Assembly (NCBI RefSeq): GCF_042666875.1 | Contig: NZ_JBHTCX010000012.1 | Coordinates: 372,001 to 436,000 of the forward strand | DNA: 64,000 nt | Direction of reading: 5' to 3' | Origin: Brachybacterium sp042666875 | Lineage (GTDB): Bacteria; Actinomycetota; Actinomycetes; Actinomycetales; Dermabacteraceae | In this document: piece by piece, positions 54,610 through 63,289 of the stretch | Position numbering within the stretch: the stretch's first letter is position 1 | How the letters are laid out: every line of letters starts with the position of its first letter | Translations under genes and position numbers: made by a program | Notes under the pieces: generated by a model | The model's database searches: none | What the model saw: only the letters and a program-made list of their open reading frames with translations | What the model was told of the DNA's origin: nothing

Positions 54610-56492
54610 TTCTTCTTGCCGTCCTTGGCCTTGCCGTCGCCGCCGCTGGCGCCGTCGGAGGACAGGGCCGCGATGAAGGCTTCCTGCGGAACCTCGACGG
54701 ATCCGATGTTCTTCATGCGCTTCTTGCCCTCCTTCTGCTTCTCCAGGAGCTTGCGCTTGCGGGAGATGTCACCGCCGTAGCATTTGGACAGCACGTCCTT
54801 GCGCATCGCGCGGATGTTCTCGCGGGCGATGATCCGGGCGCCGACGGCCGCCTGGATGGGCACCTCGAACTGCTGGCGCGGGATGAGGTTCTTCAGCTTC
54901 CCTGCCATCTCGACGCCGTAGCCGTAGGCCTGGTCCCGGTGCACGATGGCGCTGAACGCGTCCACGGGTTCGCCCTGGAGGAGCATGTCGACCTTGACGA
55001 GGTCGGCGGTCTGGGAACCGGCCACGTCGTAATCGAGGGAGGCGTAGCCGCGGGTGCGCGACTTCAGCTGGTCGAAGAAGTCGAAGACGATCTCCGCCAG
55101 AGGCAGGGTGTAGCGCAGCTCGACGCGATCCTCGCTGAGGTAGTCCATGCCGCCGAGGTTGCCGCGCTTGGACTGGCACAGCTCCATCACGGCCCCGATG
55201 AATTCGCTGGGCACGAGGATGGTGGCCTTGGTGATCGGTTCGCTGATCTCGCGGATCTTGCCGCTGGGGAAGTCCGAGGGGTTCATGACCTCGACCTCGG
55301 TGCCGTCCTCCATCACCACCTGGTACACGACCGACGGGGCGGTGGAGATGAGGTCGAGGTCGAACTCCCGCTCCAAGCGCTCACGGATGATCTCCAGGTG
55401 CAGCAGTCCCAGGAAGCCGACGCGGAAGCCGAAGCCCAGCGCCGTGGACGTCTCGGGTTCGTAGTTCAGGGCGGCGTCGTTCAGCTTCAGCTTGTCCAGG
55501 GCATCCCGCAGCACGGGGTAGTCCGAGCCGTCGATCGGGAACAGCCCGGAGTAGACCATCGGCTTGGGCTCGGAGTAGCCGGCCAGGGGGTCGGTCGCGC
55601 CGCGCACGGAGCTGGTGACGGTGTCACCGACCTTGGACTGGCGCACGTCCTTCACCCCGGTGATCAGGTACCCGACCTCTCCCGGGCCGATGCCCTGCGT
55701 GGGCTGGGGCTCCGGGGAGCTGACGCCGATCTCCAGCAGTTCGTGCTGCGCCCGGGTCGACATCATGGTGATGCGCTGACGGGACGTCAGGGACCCGTCG
55801 AAGACGCGGATGTAGGTCACCACGCCGCGATAGGTGTCGTAGACGGAGTCGAAGATCATCGCGCGGCAGGGGCCGTCCGCGTCCCCCGTCGGCGGCGGAA
55901 GCGTCTTGACGAGATGATCCAGGAGGTCCTCGACCCCGAGCCCGGTCTTGCCGGAGACGCGCAGGACGTCCGCGGGATCGACGCCGACGAGCTGGCCGAT
56001 CTCGGCCGCGTACCGCTCGGGGTCCGCGGAGGGGAGGTCGACCTTGTTCAGCACGGGGATGATGGTGAGGTCGTGCTCCATGGCGAGGTACAGGTTCGCC
56101 AGCGTCTGGGCCTCGATGCCCTGGGCCGCGTCCACCAGCAGGATCGCGCCCTCGCAGGCGGCCAGCGACCGGGAGACCTCGTAGGTGAAGTCGACGTGGC
56201 CGGGGGTGTCGATCATGTTCAGCGCATAGTTGACGCCGTCGACCTGCCACGGCATGCGCACGGCCTGGCTCTTCACGGTGATGCCGCGCTCGCGCTCGAT
56301 GTCCATCCGGTCGAGGTACTGGGCGCGCATGGCGCGCTCCTCGACCACGCCGGTCATCTGCAGCATGCGGTCGGCCAGCGTCGACTTCCCGTGGTCGATG
56401 TGCGCGATGATGCAGAAGTTGCGCAGGCGCTCCTGGGGTGTCGACGCGGGAAGGATGTCCCGGGCCTCGTCGGCCGCGATCCTCGGGGTCAC
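54606..56492 (-). CDS. lepA: elongation factor 4 (LepA)
   Basis: Ribosomal GTPase that acts in ribosome biogenesis or back-translocation. G1 AHIDHGKST, G3 DTPGHVDF and G4 NKVD are present, then RGITVKSQAVRM. The LepA-specific C-terminal domain has GGDISRKRKLLEKQKEGKKRMK. It has 628 residues. GTG start at 56492. First gene of lepA-MOSC-hemW. Confidence 0.96.
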   Translation of the reverse strand: MTPRIAADEARDILPASTPQERLRNFCIIAHIDHGKSTLADRMLQMTGVVEERAMRAQYLDRMDIERERGITVKSQAVRMPWQVDGVNYALNMIDTPGHVDFTYEVSRSLAACEGAILLVDAAQGIEAQTLANLYLAMEHDLTIIPVLNKVDLPSADPERYAAEIGQLVGVDPADVLRVSGKTGLGVEDLLDHLVKTLPPPTGDADGPCRAMIFDSVYDTYRGVVTYIRVFDGSLTSRQRITMMSTRAQHELLEIGVSSPEPQPTQGIGPGEVGYLITGVKDVRQSKVGDTVTSSVRGATDPLAGYSEPKPMVYSGLFPIDGSDYPVLRDALDKLKLNDAALNYEPETSTALGFGFRVGFLGLLHLEIIRERLEREFDLDLISTAPSVVYQVVMEDGTEVEVMNPSDFPSGKIREISEPITKATILVPSEFIGAVMELCQSKRGNLGGMDYLSEDRVELRYTLPLAEIVFDFFDQLKSRTRGYASLDYDVAGSQTADLVKVDMLLQGEPVDAFSAIVHRDQAYGYGVEMAGKLKNLIPRQQFEVPIQAAVGARIIARENIRAMRKDVLSKCYGGDISRKRKLLEKQKEGKKRMKNIGSVEVPQEAFIAALSSDGASGGDGKAKDGKKK

Positions 56493-56634
56493 CGGCTTAC
56501 GTCCTCTCCTCGTTCGTGGTCCCCCGCACAGTCACGGGGCATCGGTTCATCGTCTCATGAAGGGCCGCGGCCTTCCCGCCCCATCCCCGGTCACAGGTGG
56601 ACGTCACATGCCCGGGCAGCGCCCGGGCGGCCCG

Positions 56635-57285
56635 TCATCCGGCGTCGACGACCTCGCCGTTCCGGGGCAGCCCCGCGGGGCAGACGGCCGGCGGGAAGCT
56701 GAAGGGAACGGGACCGGCGGCCGACGGGTCGGCGGCGTCCATCGCCTGGAGATGCAGGTGCGGTTCGGTGCTGTTGCCGGAGTTTCCGCACCGTCCGATC
56801 TGTTCACCGGCCCCCACGGTCTGCCCGGGGCGCACGGTGACGCTGCCGCGCCGCAGATGGCACAGCGCCACGAACACCGCGGGGCCGGGACGCTCTGCCC
56901 GCAGGATCACGTGGTTCCCGGCCAGCGCGGGCCATCCCCCTGCTGCTCGACGCGCCTGGGTCAGGGCGTATCCGATCGAGGGGATGCCGCGGTGTGCCGC
57001 ATGGTCCTCCGCGGCGTCACGGATCGCGTGGACGGTCCCTGCCAGCGGTGCCAGCACCGGCCTGCCGAAGCCGGGGAACTCCGCCGGCGCCTGGGGCCGG
57101 AGCAAGGACATGACCGTCACGGGAGCGGTCCGGTCGCGAGCACCGACCGGGACCAGGTCGATCGAGTGCGCGAGGGCGAACAGCTCGGTGCCGTGACTGG
57201 GCACCCGGTTCGCCGGGCTGTTCTGCGTGAGCCAGCGCCCCCGGACGGGCAGGGAGAGCACGAGCCGTGCCGACGGTGGCGTCAC
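56635..57285 (-). CDS. M23 family peptidase (LytM-like)
   Basis: A 216-residue protein with a lysostaphin-type fold. The zinc ligands are in VPSHGTELFALAHSIDLVPV (His and Asp) and STEPHLHLQAMD (HxH), with CHLRRGSVTVRPGQTVGAG between. No signal peptide is seen with the GTG start at 57285, so it may act inside the cell or need another partner for export. The upstream frame to 57633 lies inside the alpha-E gene and is rejected. It is ten bases after the alpha-E gene, so it is probably in the same operon. Confidence 0.8.
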   Translation of the reverse strand: MTPPSARLVLSLPVRGRWLTQNSPANRVPSHGTELFALAHSIDLVPVGARDRTAPVTVMSLLRPQAPAEFPGFGRPVLAPLAGTVHAIRDAAEDHAAHRGIPSIGYALTQARRAAGGWPALAGNHVILRAERPGPAVFVALCHLRRGSVTVRPGQTVGAGEQIGRCGNSGNSTEPHLHLQAMDAADPSAAGPVPFSFPPAVCPAGLPRNGEVVDAG

Positions 57286-57295
57286 GACGACTCGC

Positions 57296-58210
57296 TCAGT
57301 TGGCCGGATGGAAGTAGGTCGTCCCCAGCGCGCGGGTGACGGCACCGGTGACCATCTGCAGCTGCTCCATCTCGTCCTCGAAATCCGCCACGATGTCATC
57401 CAGCGACCGGAAGCGCAGGCTCGCCGCTGCGCGGCCGACGATGCGGCGGCCCGGTTCGGACGTGCCCATGCGGTCGAAGGAGTTCCCGTGCAGCTTGGCC
57501 AGGGTCTCGAGGGCTTCGTCCACCTCCAGCAGACAATGCGCCGCCGAGCGCGGGAAGATCGAATCCAGCAGCAGGAACTCGATGGCATGGGAGGCTCGCA
57601 CCCGCCCGCGGTAGGAGCGGATGTAAGCCTCATGGGCGCTGCAGCTGCGCAGCAGCATCACCGTCGCGGCATCGGAGGAATCCTCCAGGTCATGGGCTTG
57701 AAGGATGCGCGCCGACATGTCCACGCGCTCCAGGAGCTGGCCGATGCGCAGGAACAGCCAGGCCTCGTCACGGGTCATCGAGGCATCCACCAGGCCGTTG
57801 ACCACCGCGCAGCGGTCCTTGGCGAACTGGAAGGCGCCGTGCATGCGGGAGGGTCGGACCCCGCGGGGCATCCCCAGCGAGGTCGTGTTCAGCGATTCCC
57901 ACACCTCCGTCGAGAGCACTTCGCGGGCGCCCCGGGCGTTCTCGCGCGCGGTCTGGAGGGCCCCGGCGACCGACGAGGGATTCTGCCGGTCGGTCACCAG
58001 ACGGTCGAGCACGCGCTGGACCGTGAGATCGCTCTGCTCGATGTCCTGGACCCCGAAGATCTCGTAGACACGGTCGCAGGCGAGGGGGGCCTCGTGGGTC
58101 GCATCCTCGGTGATCGACTGCAGCTTCACGTCGAGGATCCGGGCCGTCTGATCGGCGCGCTCGACGTAGCGGCCGATCCAGAACATCGAGTCAGCGATCC
58201 TGCTGAGCAT
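57296..58210 (-). CDS. alpha-E domain protein
   Basis: A 304-residue helical protein, starting MLSRIADSMFWIGRYVERAD, the typical opening of the alpha-E family. Further matches are TARENARGAREVLSTEVWESLN and QLLERVDMSARIL. In many bacteria it is paired with a circularly permuted ATP-grasp protein, as here, and they are predicted to make or modify a peptide. ATG 58210 overlaps the ATP-grasp gene by 20 bases. The longer frame to 58540 is a shadow. Confidence 0.88.
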   Translation of the reverse strand: MLSRIADSMFWIGRYVERADQTARILDVKLQSITEDATHEAPLACDRVYEIFGVQDIEQSDLTVQRVLDRLVTDRQNPSSVAGALQTARENARGAREVLSTEVWESLNTTSLGMPRGVRPSRMHGAFQFAKDRCAVVNGLVDASMTRDEAWLFLRIGQLLERVDMSARILQAHDLEDSSDAATVMLLRSCSAHEAYIRSYRGRVRASHAIEFLLLDSIFPRSAAHCLLEVDEALETLAKLHGNSFDRMGTSEPGRRIVGRAAASLRFRSLDDIVADFEDEMEQLQMVTGAVTRALGTTYFHPAN

Positions 58211-60068
58211 CGTCGGCCCCCTTCTCGCTCTGGCGCTGGTCGGTGGCGGCGGACGGCTCCGCCCCGTCAGGATCACTGCCACCGGGCGGCTGCAGCCCGT
58301 CCGCCTCGCCGGGGCCCGCCGGCTGCGAGCCGTCTCCCGCGGGCTCGGTGGTGACGATGCCCGGAAGGTCCTCGGCAGCAATGCTCTGCCCCTGGACTCC
58401 GTCCGCTCCGGCGAGCTCCGACTCCGGGGCGTCCTCCGCATCGATGATGGGGATGGCCGACGTGACGGGGTCCGGTTCGCGCCGCTGCTCCTCGGAGGCT
58501 TCCTCCCGGGGCGGGTCGTCGAACTCCTCGTAGTTCTCATCCAGCGGATCCTCGATGGGCTCCTCCTCTCTCGCCAGGGCGCGGGCCTCCGGGGCGGCCG
58601 GGGAGGGCACGGGCCGCTCGGCGGCGAGCACCCAGGTGTCCTTCGAGCCGCCGCCGCGCGAGGAGTTCACGATCATCTCCCCGCGCGGAAGAGCCACGCG
58701 GGTCAGTCCTCCGGGCAGGACCCACACGTCGTCCCCGCCGTTGTTCAGGGCGAAGGGTCGCAGGTCGACGTGGCGCGAAGCGGGTCCCTCGTCCACCAGC
58801 GTGGGGATGGTGGACAGCTGGACCACGGGCTGGGCGATCCAGCCGCGCGGATCGGTCTGCAGCCGTTCGCGCAAGGTGTCCAGTTCCGTCCGGGACGCGG
58901 CGGGACCGATCACGATGCCCTTGCCGCCCGAGCCGTCGACAGGTTTCAGGACCAGTTCGTCCAGACGGTCGAGAACCTCGGCGCGGGAGTCGGGCTCCTC
59001 GAGGCGCCAGGTGTCGACGTTGGGGATGATCGGCTCCTCTCCCAGGTAGTAGCGGATCAGCGCCGGGACATAGGTGTAGGTGAGCTTGTCGTCGCCGATG
59101 CCGTTGCCGATCGCGTTGGCGACGACGACGTTGCCGGCGAGGATCGAGCGGACCAGTCCCGGCACGCCCAGCACGGAATCGGGACGGAACACCTCGGGAT
59201 CCAGGAAGTCGTCGTCCGTGCGCTTGTAGATCACATCCACCCGGCGCAGGCCGGCGGTGGTGCGCATGTAGACCCGGTCGTTGCGCTCGACGAGATCGTC
59301 GGCCTCGACGAGGTCCACCCCCATCGTGCGCGCCAGCAGCGAGTGCTCGAAGTAGGCGCTGTTGTAGCGGCCCGGGGTGAGGACGACGACGGTGGGCTCC
59401 TCCCCCGCCGTATCCGGCGCCGCCGCCTGCAGCGCGCCGAGCAGGCGGCCCGGGTACTCGCCCACCCGGCGCACGGGACGGTGGGCGAAGAGTTCCGGGA
59501 AGGTCTGGGCCATGGCCCGACGGTTGGACAGGACGTAGCTGACGCCGCTGGGAGTGCGCACGTTGTCCTCCAGCACGCGGAACTCTCCATCGCCGTCGCG
59601 GACCAGATCGATGCCCGAGATGTGAATGCGCACGCCGTTGGGCGGGCGATAGCCCCGCATCGGCTCGGCGATGTACGTCGAGGAGGACACCAGCTTCTCG
59701 GGGATCACCCCGTCGCTGATCGCCCGTCGATCCGTGTACAGGTCGTCCAGGAAACGCTCGAGGGCACGCACGCGCTGCGCGATGCCGCGAGAGACACGGG
59801 CCCATTCCTCGGCGGCGATGACCCGCGGGATCGCGTCGATCGGGAAGGGTCTCTCCTCCCCGGCGTAGTCGAAGGTGATGCCCTGGTCGAGGTAGCTGCG
59901 GGCCAGCGACTCCGAGCGCGCGCGGAACTCCTCCAGGCCCAGCCCGGCCAGAGCCGAGTGCAGCGCGCTGTACGTAGGGCGCACCGAGCCGTCGGACGCG
60001 AACATCTCGTCCCCGCCCGAACTGGTCTCGACATGCTGGAACAGAGAGGTGGCCGACATGCCTACCAT
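58191..60068 (-). CDS. circularly permuted ATP-grasp protein with acidic tail
   Basis: A 625-residue predicted amidoligase. The permuted ATP-grasp (type 2) core has MRGYRPPNGVRIHISGIDLV, LEDNVRTPSGVSYVL, the ATP-binding VLKPVDGSGGKGIVIGP, and VDLRPFALN with MIVNSSRGGGSKDTWVL. From about 480 on there are some 145 residues rich in Glu, Asp, Pro and Ala, not seen in typical members. ATG at 60068 has GAGGTGA ten bases upstream; ATG at 60059 is the alternative. Such proteins are predicted to form peptide bonds, but no product is known. Confidence 0.88.
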   Translation of the reverse strand: MVGMSATSLFQHVETSSGGDEMFASDGSVRPTYSALHSALAGLGLEEFRARSESLARSYLDQGITFDYAGEERPFPIDAIPRVIAAEEWARVSRGIAQRVRALERFLDDLYTDRRAISDGVIPEKLVSSSTYIAEPMRGYRPPNGVRIHISGIDLVRDGDGEFRVLEDNVRTPSGVSYVLSNRRAMAQTFPELFAHRPVRRVGEYPGRLLGALQAAAPDTAGEEPTVVVLTPGRYNSAYFEHSLLARTMGVDLVEADDLVERNDRVYMRTTAGLRRVDVIYKRTDDDFLDPEVFRPDSVLGVPGLVRSILAGNVVVANAIGNGIGDDKLTYTYVPALIRYYLGEEPIIPNVDTWRLEEPDSRAEVLDRLDELVLKPVDGSGGKGIVIGPAASRTELDTLRERLQTDPRGWIAQPVVQLSTIPTLVDEGPASRHVDLRPFALNNGGDDVWVLPGGLTRVALPRGEMIVNSSRGGGSKDTWVLAAERPVPSPAAPEARALAREEEPIEDPLDENYEEFDDPPREEASEEQRREPDPVTSAIPIIDAEDAPESELAGADGVQGQSIAAEDLPGIVTTEPAGDGSQPAGPGEADGLQPPGGSDPDGAEPSAATDQRQSEKGADDAQQDR

Positions 60069-60122
60069 CTAACACCGTCACCTCTTCCGACGCGGGCACC
60101 CCTCGCCCGGGAATCGAGAACC

Positions 60123-60776
60123 ATGTCTTTGGCCTCCCGCTTGTCCTCGGTGCTGCGCATCGCCGCCCGCTCCCCCGCCGTCCGCCGCGGCGCACGCAAC
60201 CTGGGGCGTTCTGCGATGCGCGCGGTCCAGGATCGCCGCGGCGGCTCCGCCGGTCCGTCGGCCTCGAGAGCCCCTGCGTCCGCGGGCGGTTCGCCCGCCT
60301 CCGCGCCCGGCGGTGAGAGCTCGCTCGCTCTCGCCGACCGGGACGCCTCTCAGCCGATGTCCTTCTCGTATGCGCCGCGCCCCGATGATCGCCCGGATCC
60401 CGGGGAGATCGTCTGGGCATGGGTGCCGTTCGAGGAGGACAGCAGTCAGGGCAAGGATCGTCCGGTGCTGGTCCTCGCCCGGGAAGAGGCATCCGCGGGA
60501 GGACGTGACGGATCGGGTGAGGTGCTGATCGCGCTGATGCTCACCTCTCGCGATCGCGCCGCCTCCGGTGGTGTGAGCACCGACGAGTACGGCTCGACCT
60601 GGGTGGACATCGGCTCCGGGGACTGGGACAGCCAGGATCGCGATTCGGAGGTACGGGCCGATCGGCTGTTGCGCCTGGCCCCGGATTCCGTGCGCCGCGA
60701 CGGCGGGCGCCTGGATCGCTCCCGCTTCGAACGGGTCGCCGCCGCGGTGCGGGAGGTCCACGGCTGGCGCGGATGA
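60123..60776 (+). CDS. PemK/MazF-like protein with disordered N-terminus, no antitoxin
   Basis: The C-terminal part (about 85-217) matches the PemK/MazF fold: DPGEIVWAWVPFEEDSSQGKD, RPVLVLARE, VLIALMLTSRDR and ADRLLRLAPDSVRR. The first 80 residues are Ser/Ala/Arg-rich, start as a possible amphipathic helix and have no predicted fold. It has 217 residues. No antitoxin-sized gene is next to it. Divergent from the ATP-grasp gene with only 54 bp between starts. It may not be a toxin; lone MazF-like proteins are common in actinobacteria. Confidence 0.77.
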   Translation: MSLASRLSSVLRIAARSPAVRRGARNLGRSAMRAVQDRRGGSAGPSASRAPASAGGSPASAPGGESSLALADRDASQPMSFSYAPRPDDRPDPGEIVWAWVPFEEDSSQGKDRPVLVLAREEASAGGRDGSGEVLIALMLTSRDRAASGGVSTDEYGSTWVDIGSGDWDSQDRDSEVRADRLLRLAPDSVRRDGGRLDRSRFERVAAAVREVHGWRG

Positions 60777-61135
60777 GCCCGCAGGCTGGAGTGAGCACCA
60801 CCGGGGACGGTGAGCATCACCGGTGCCAGCGCCGTCACCGCGTGTTCGACGGCATGACCTGGAGCGACACGCAGGAGACACGGCGCACACCCGATTCGTG
60901 CAAAGGGGCGGCTCTGGTAAGGTCGTGACCCGTATGTGTGACATACCGTTCGGTGTGCGCACGCCGTCGTCTTCTCCGTGTCGGAGTTCGGCGGTTCGTG
61001 CGACCCGGGCGAGTACCCGGGGCAGCGACCCGGTACCGGCGTCTCCAGGCGAATCCCCACCGCCGTCCCCGCCGGTCCCGTTCCTCGGCCGCCCCGGATG
61101 ATCCAGCACAAGAGCAGCACAAGAGAAGAGTCTTC
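60777..61135 (+). promoter_or_regulatory. 359-bp leader region of rpsT with promoter
   Basis: No gene is seen here. A pair of direct repeats gtgagcaYcaccgg lies at 60791-60804 and 60810-60823. The promoter is TTCGTG (60895-60900), 17 bp, TAAGGT (60918-60923) with an extended TG. The inverted repeat GTATGT-GTG-ACATAC at 60932-60946 begins just after the expected start. The rpsT leader is then about 200 nt long, which leaves room for S20 autoregulation. Confidence 0.55.
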
Positions 61136-61402
61136 GTGGCAAACATCAAGTCCCAGATCAAGCGGAACAAGACCAACGAGAAGGCGCGTCTGCGCAATCG
61201 GGCCGTGAAGTCCGAGCTGAAGACGTACACCCGCAAGGTGAAGAACGCCGTCTCCACCGGTGACGCGGATGCCGCCGGCGAGGCCCTCAAGACGGCCTCC
61301 CGCAAGCTCGACAAGGCCGTCTCCAAGGGCGTCATCCACCGCAACCAGGCCGCGAACCGCAAGTCCGGTCTCGCCAAGCTGGTCGCCGACGTCCAGAGCT
61401 GA
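61136..61402 (+). CDS. rpsT: 30S ribosomal protein S20
   Basis: Small basic protein that binds 16S rRNA early in 30S assembly. It begins MANIKSQIKRNKTNEKAR after GTG at 61136 and ends AANRKSGLAKLVADVQS; 88 residues. AAGAGAAGAG precedes the start. It is monocistronic, with a strong terminator downstream, and has a long leader upstream. Convergent with the GNAT gene. Confidence 0.97.
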   Translation: MANIKSQIKRNKTNEKARLRNRAVKSELKTYTRKVKNAVSTGDADAAGEALKTASRKLDKAVSKGVIHRNQAANRKSGLAKLVADVQS

Positions 61403-61422
61403 CGCCCCGGGATCAGCTGATC

Positions 61423-61457
61423 GAAGAGCCCCGCATGCCAGGCATGTGGGGCTCTTC
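61423..61457 (+). terminator. terminator of rpsT
   Basis: GAAGAGCCCCGCATGCC and GGCATGTGGGGCTCTTC form a 17-bp inverted repeat with one G-U pair, followed by TGTGTCGATGGGTCTTT, a unit that then repeats once. It lies 20 bases after the rpsT stop and may also serve the convergent GNAT gene. Confidence 0.85.
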
Positions 61458-61490
61458 TGTGTCGATGGGTCTTTGTCGATGGGTCTTTGT

Positions 61491-62288
61491 CTACGACCTC
61501 GTCGTCCAGGAAGTGCCTGCCGACGACTGACGCTCTGGCGACAAGCCGCCGGCCGACTGCTCGACGGAGACTGGATCGGCGCCCGCCTCGAGCAGAGCCG
61601 TCAGATTCGGGTCCACTGAGGATCCGTCCGCGTACCGGTGGACCAGTGTGCAATCATCCAGCCACCGGCCCCGACGGCCGAGCACCGCTTCCCGCTGGGT
61701 GCCCTCCAGCCGGTACCCGTTCTTGCGCAGCACCCGGAGGCTCGCGGTGTTCTCCGCGAAGACCATCGCGATGATGCGCCGGATGCCCAGATCCTCGTGG
61801 AGAAACCGGGTGAACTCGCCGACGGCAGTCGCCGCGATCCCCTCTCCATGGTGGTCGGGATGGACGGCGTACCCGAGCTCCATGTCCCATACGGGCGCCT
61901 CCCGGCCCAGCGCATGAGGGCGTCGGATCCGCCCGCCGATGTCACCGACGCCCTTGCCCTCGCGCTCGATGACGCACAGTAGAACGTCCTCCCGCGCCAG
62001 TCGGGAGGCGAGATCTGCGCGGGTCTCGGCCCATGTCGCCATGGAGCGGTCGGTGTACTCCTGGGTGACTGGGAGTCGCCAGTACTCATGCAGCACTTCG
62101 GCGTCCTCGAGCCTCGCCGGCCGGATGCGCAGCGCACCGGCGGTCAGCGGCCAGGCCGCGTCCTCGAGACCGTGCAGCGGCGAGTCGCCGCCCGCAACGA
62201 GCGGCGGGGTGCCCACAGAGACCGGTGCGGACAGGTGAGACAGCGCTGCCTGCGCCTGATGGGGCCGCTCAGCGGGCGCGGCGGGCAC
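61491..62288 (-). CDS. GNAT family N-acetyltransferase
   Basis: Acetyl-CoA-dependent transferase similar to RimJ/RimL types. ALRIRPARLEDAEVLHEYW begins the fold near residue 52, ELGYAVHPDHHGEGIAATAV is the acetyl-CoA site, and IIAMVFAENTASLRVLRKNGYRLEG is the C-terminal motif. The acceptor is unknown. It has up to 265 residues from ATG 62288, overlapping holA by 20 bases. The true start may be later (for example the GTG in VSVGTPP), because the first 45 residues do not match the domain. Confidence 0.83.
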   Translation of the reverse strand: MPAAPAERPHQAQAALSHLSAPVSVGTPPLVAGGDSPLHGLEDAAWPLTAGALRIRPARLEDAEVLHEYWRLPVTQEYTDRSMATWAETRADLASRLAREDVLLCVIEREGKGVGDIGGRIRRPHALGREAPVWDMELGYAVHPDHHGEGIAATAVGEFTRFLHEDLGIRRIIAMVFAENTASLRVLRKNGYRLEGTQREAVLGRRGRWLDDCTLVHRYADGSSVDPNLTALLEAGADPVSVEQSAGGLSPERQSSAGTSWTTRS

Positions 62289-63255
62289 GGCAGATCTCCA
62301 TCACCATGCGCTGGACCGACCACCGCGGGTCGCGGCCTGCGCCCTTGACCTCGTGATCGGCGCGAGCGACGGCCTCGAGGGCACGCGCCAGTGAGCGATC
62401 CGTCCATGAGCGCGCCTCACGGGCGAGGTTGCGCAGCATCCAATCCGGCATACCGAGGGTGCGGGCGTTGGCACCGGGGGCGGTCACCTTTGCCAGCGAG
62501 CGCATCTTCGAGGCGATCGCGGCGACGATCGGAACGGGATCGGCGCCGGCGAGCTGTGCCTGCTGCAGCAGCTGCAGGGCCTCCTGCTCCCGCCCGGAGA
62601 TGGCGGCGTCCGCGACGGCGAACGCGGTGGATTCGACCCTGCCGGCGGTCAGCGCGTGCACGTCCTGGACGCTCACTGCGGGAGCCGGAGCGCCCTCCTC
62701 CGGAGTGGTGTCCTCGACGAGCTGGCGGCTGATCGCGGCGAGTTCGGCGAGGTCCGTGCCGAAGGCGTCGACCAGGGCACCGATCGCGTCGGACTGGATG
62801 CGCCGCTCGGCGCGTGCGAACTCGGCCGCGACGAAGGCCTGTTTGTCGCCGTAGCGCTTGACCGGGCTCGCATCGACCCGGGGCACCCCCGACTTCTTGA
62901 GAGCGTCCAGCAGCTTCTTGCCGCGGTTGCCCCCGCGGTGGACCAGCACCACGTTCACGTCGGGCTCGGGGCTCTTGACGTAGTCCAGGATCTCGGCCAC
63001 CAGCGCGTCGGGGGCCGCCTGCACATCGGGCACGAGCACCAGCCGCGGCTCGCCGAACAGCGACGGGCTGGCGACCTGGGTGAGGGCCCCGGCGGTGGCG
63101 GCCTCTCCGGAGAGGTCGTGGACCGCGACCGAGGGATCGGCCTCCTTGGCCAGGCCGCGCAGGCGCTGCACGGCGCGGTCCGCGATCAGGGTCTCGGTGC
63201 CGTGGACGAGCACCACCGGTGCGAGGGCGACACTGTGCCACTCGACATCGCTCAC
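62269..63255 (-). CDS. holA: DNA polymerase III delta subunit
   Basis: Clamp-loader subunit that opens the sliding clamp. It has AAA+-like features: VVLVHGTETLIADRAV, ASPSLFGEPRLVLVPD, and the C-terminal QMQLAG-type stretch LQLLQQAQLAGADPVPIVAAI. It has 328 residues. ATG 63255. A -10 candidate TAGGAT (63292-63287) overlaps the comEC stop, so it may have its own promoter. Confidence 0.93.
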   Translation of the reverse strand: MSDVEWHSVALAPVVLVHGTETLIADRAVQRLRGLAKEADPSVAVHDLSGEAATAGALTQVASPSLFGEPRLVLVPDVQAAPDALVAEILDYVKSPEPDVNVVLVHRGGNRGKKLLDALKKSGVPRVDASPVKRYGDKQAFVAAEFARAERRIQSDAIGALVDAFGTDLAELAAISRQLVEDTTPEEGAPAPAVSVQDVHALTAGRVESTAFAVADAAISGREQEALQLLQQAQLAGADPVPIVAAIASKMRSLAKVTAPGANARTLGMPDWMLRNLAREARSWTDRSLARALEAVARADHEVKGAGRDPRWSVQRMVMEICRARRAR

Positions 63256-63289
63256 GGGAGCTCCTCACTGCTCGGGGACCTGGTCGATC

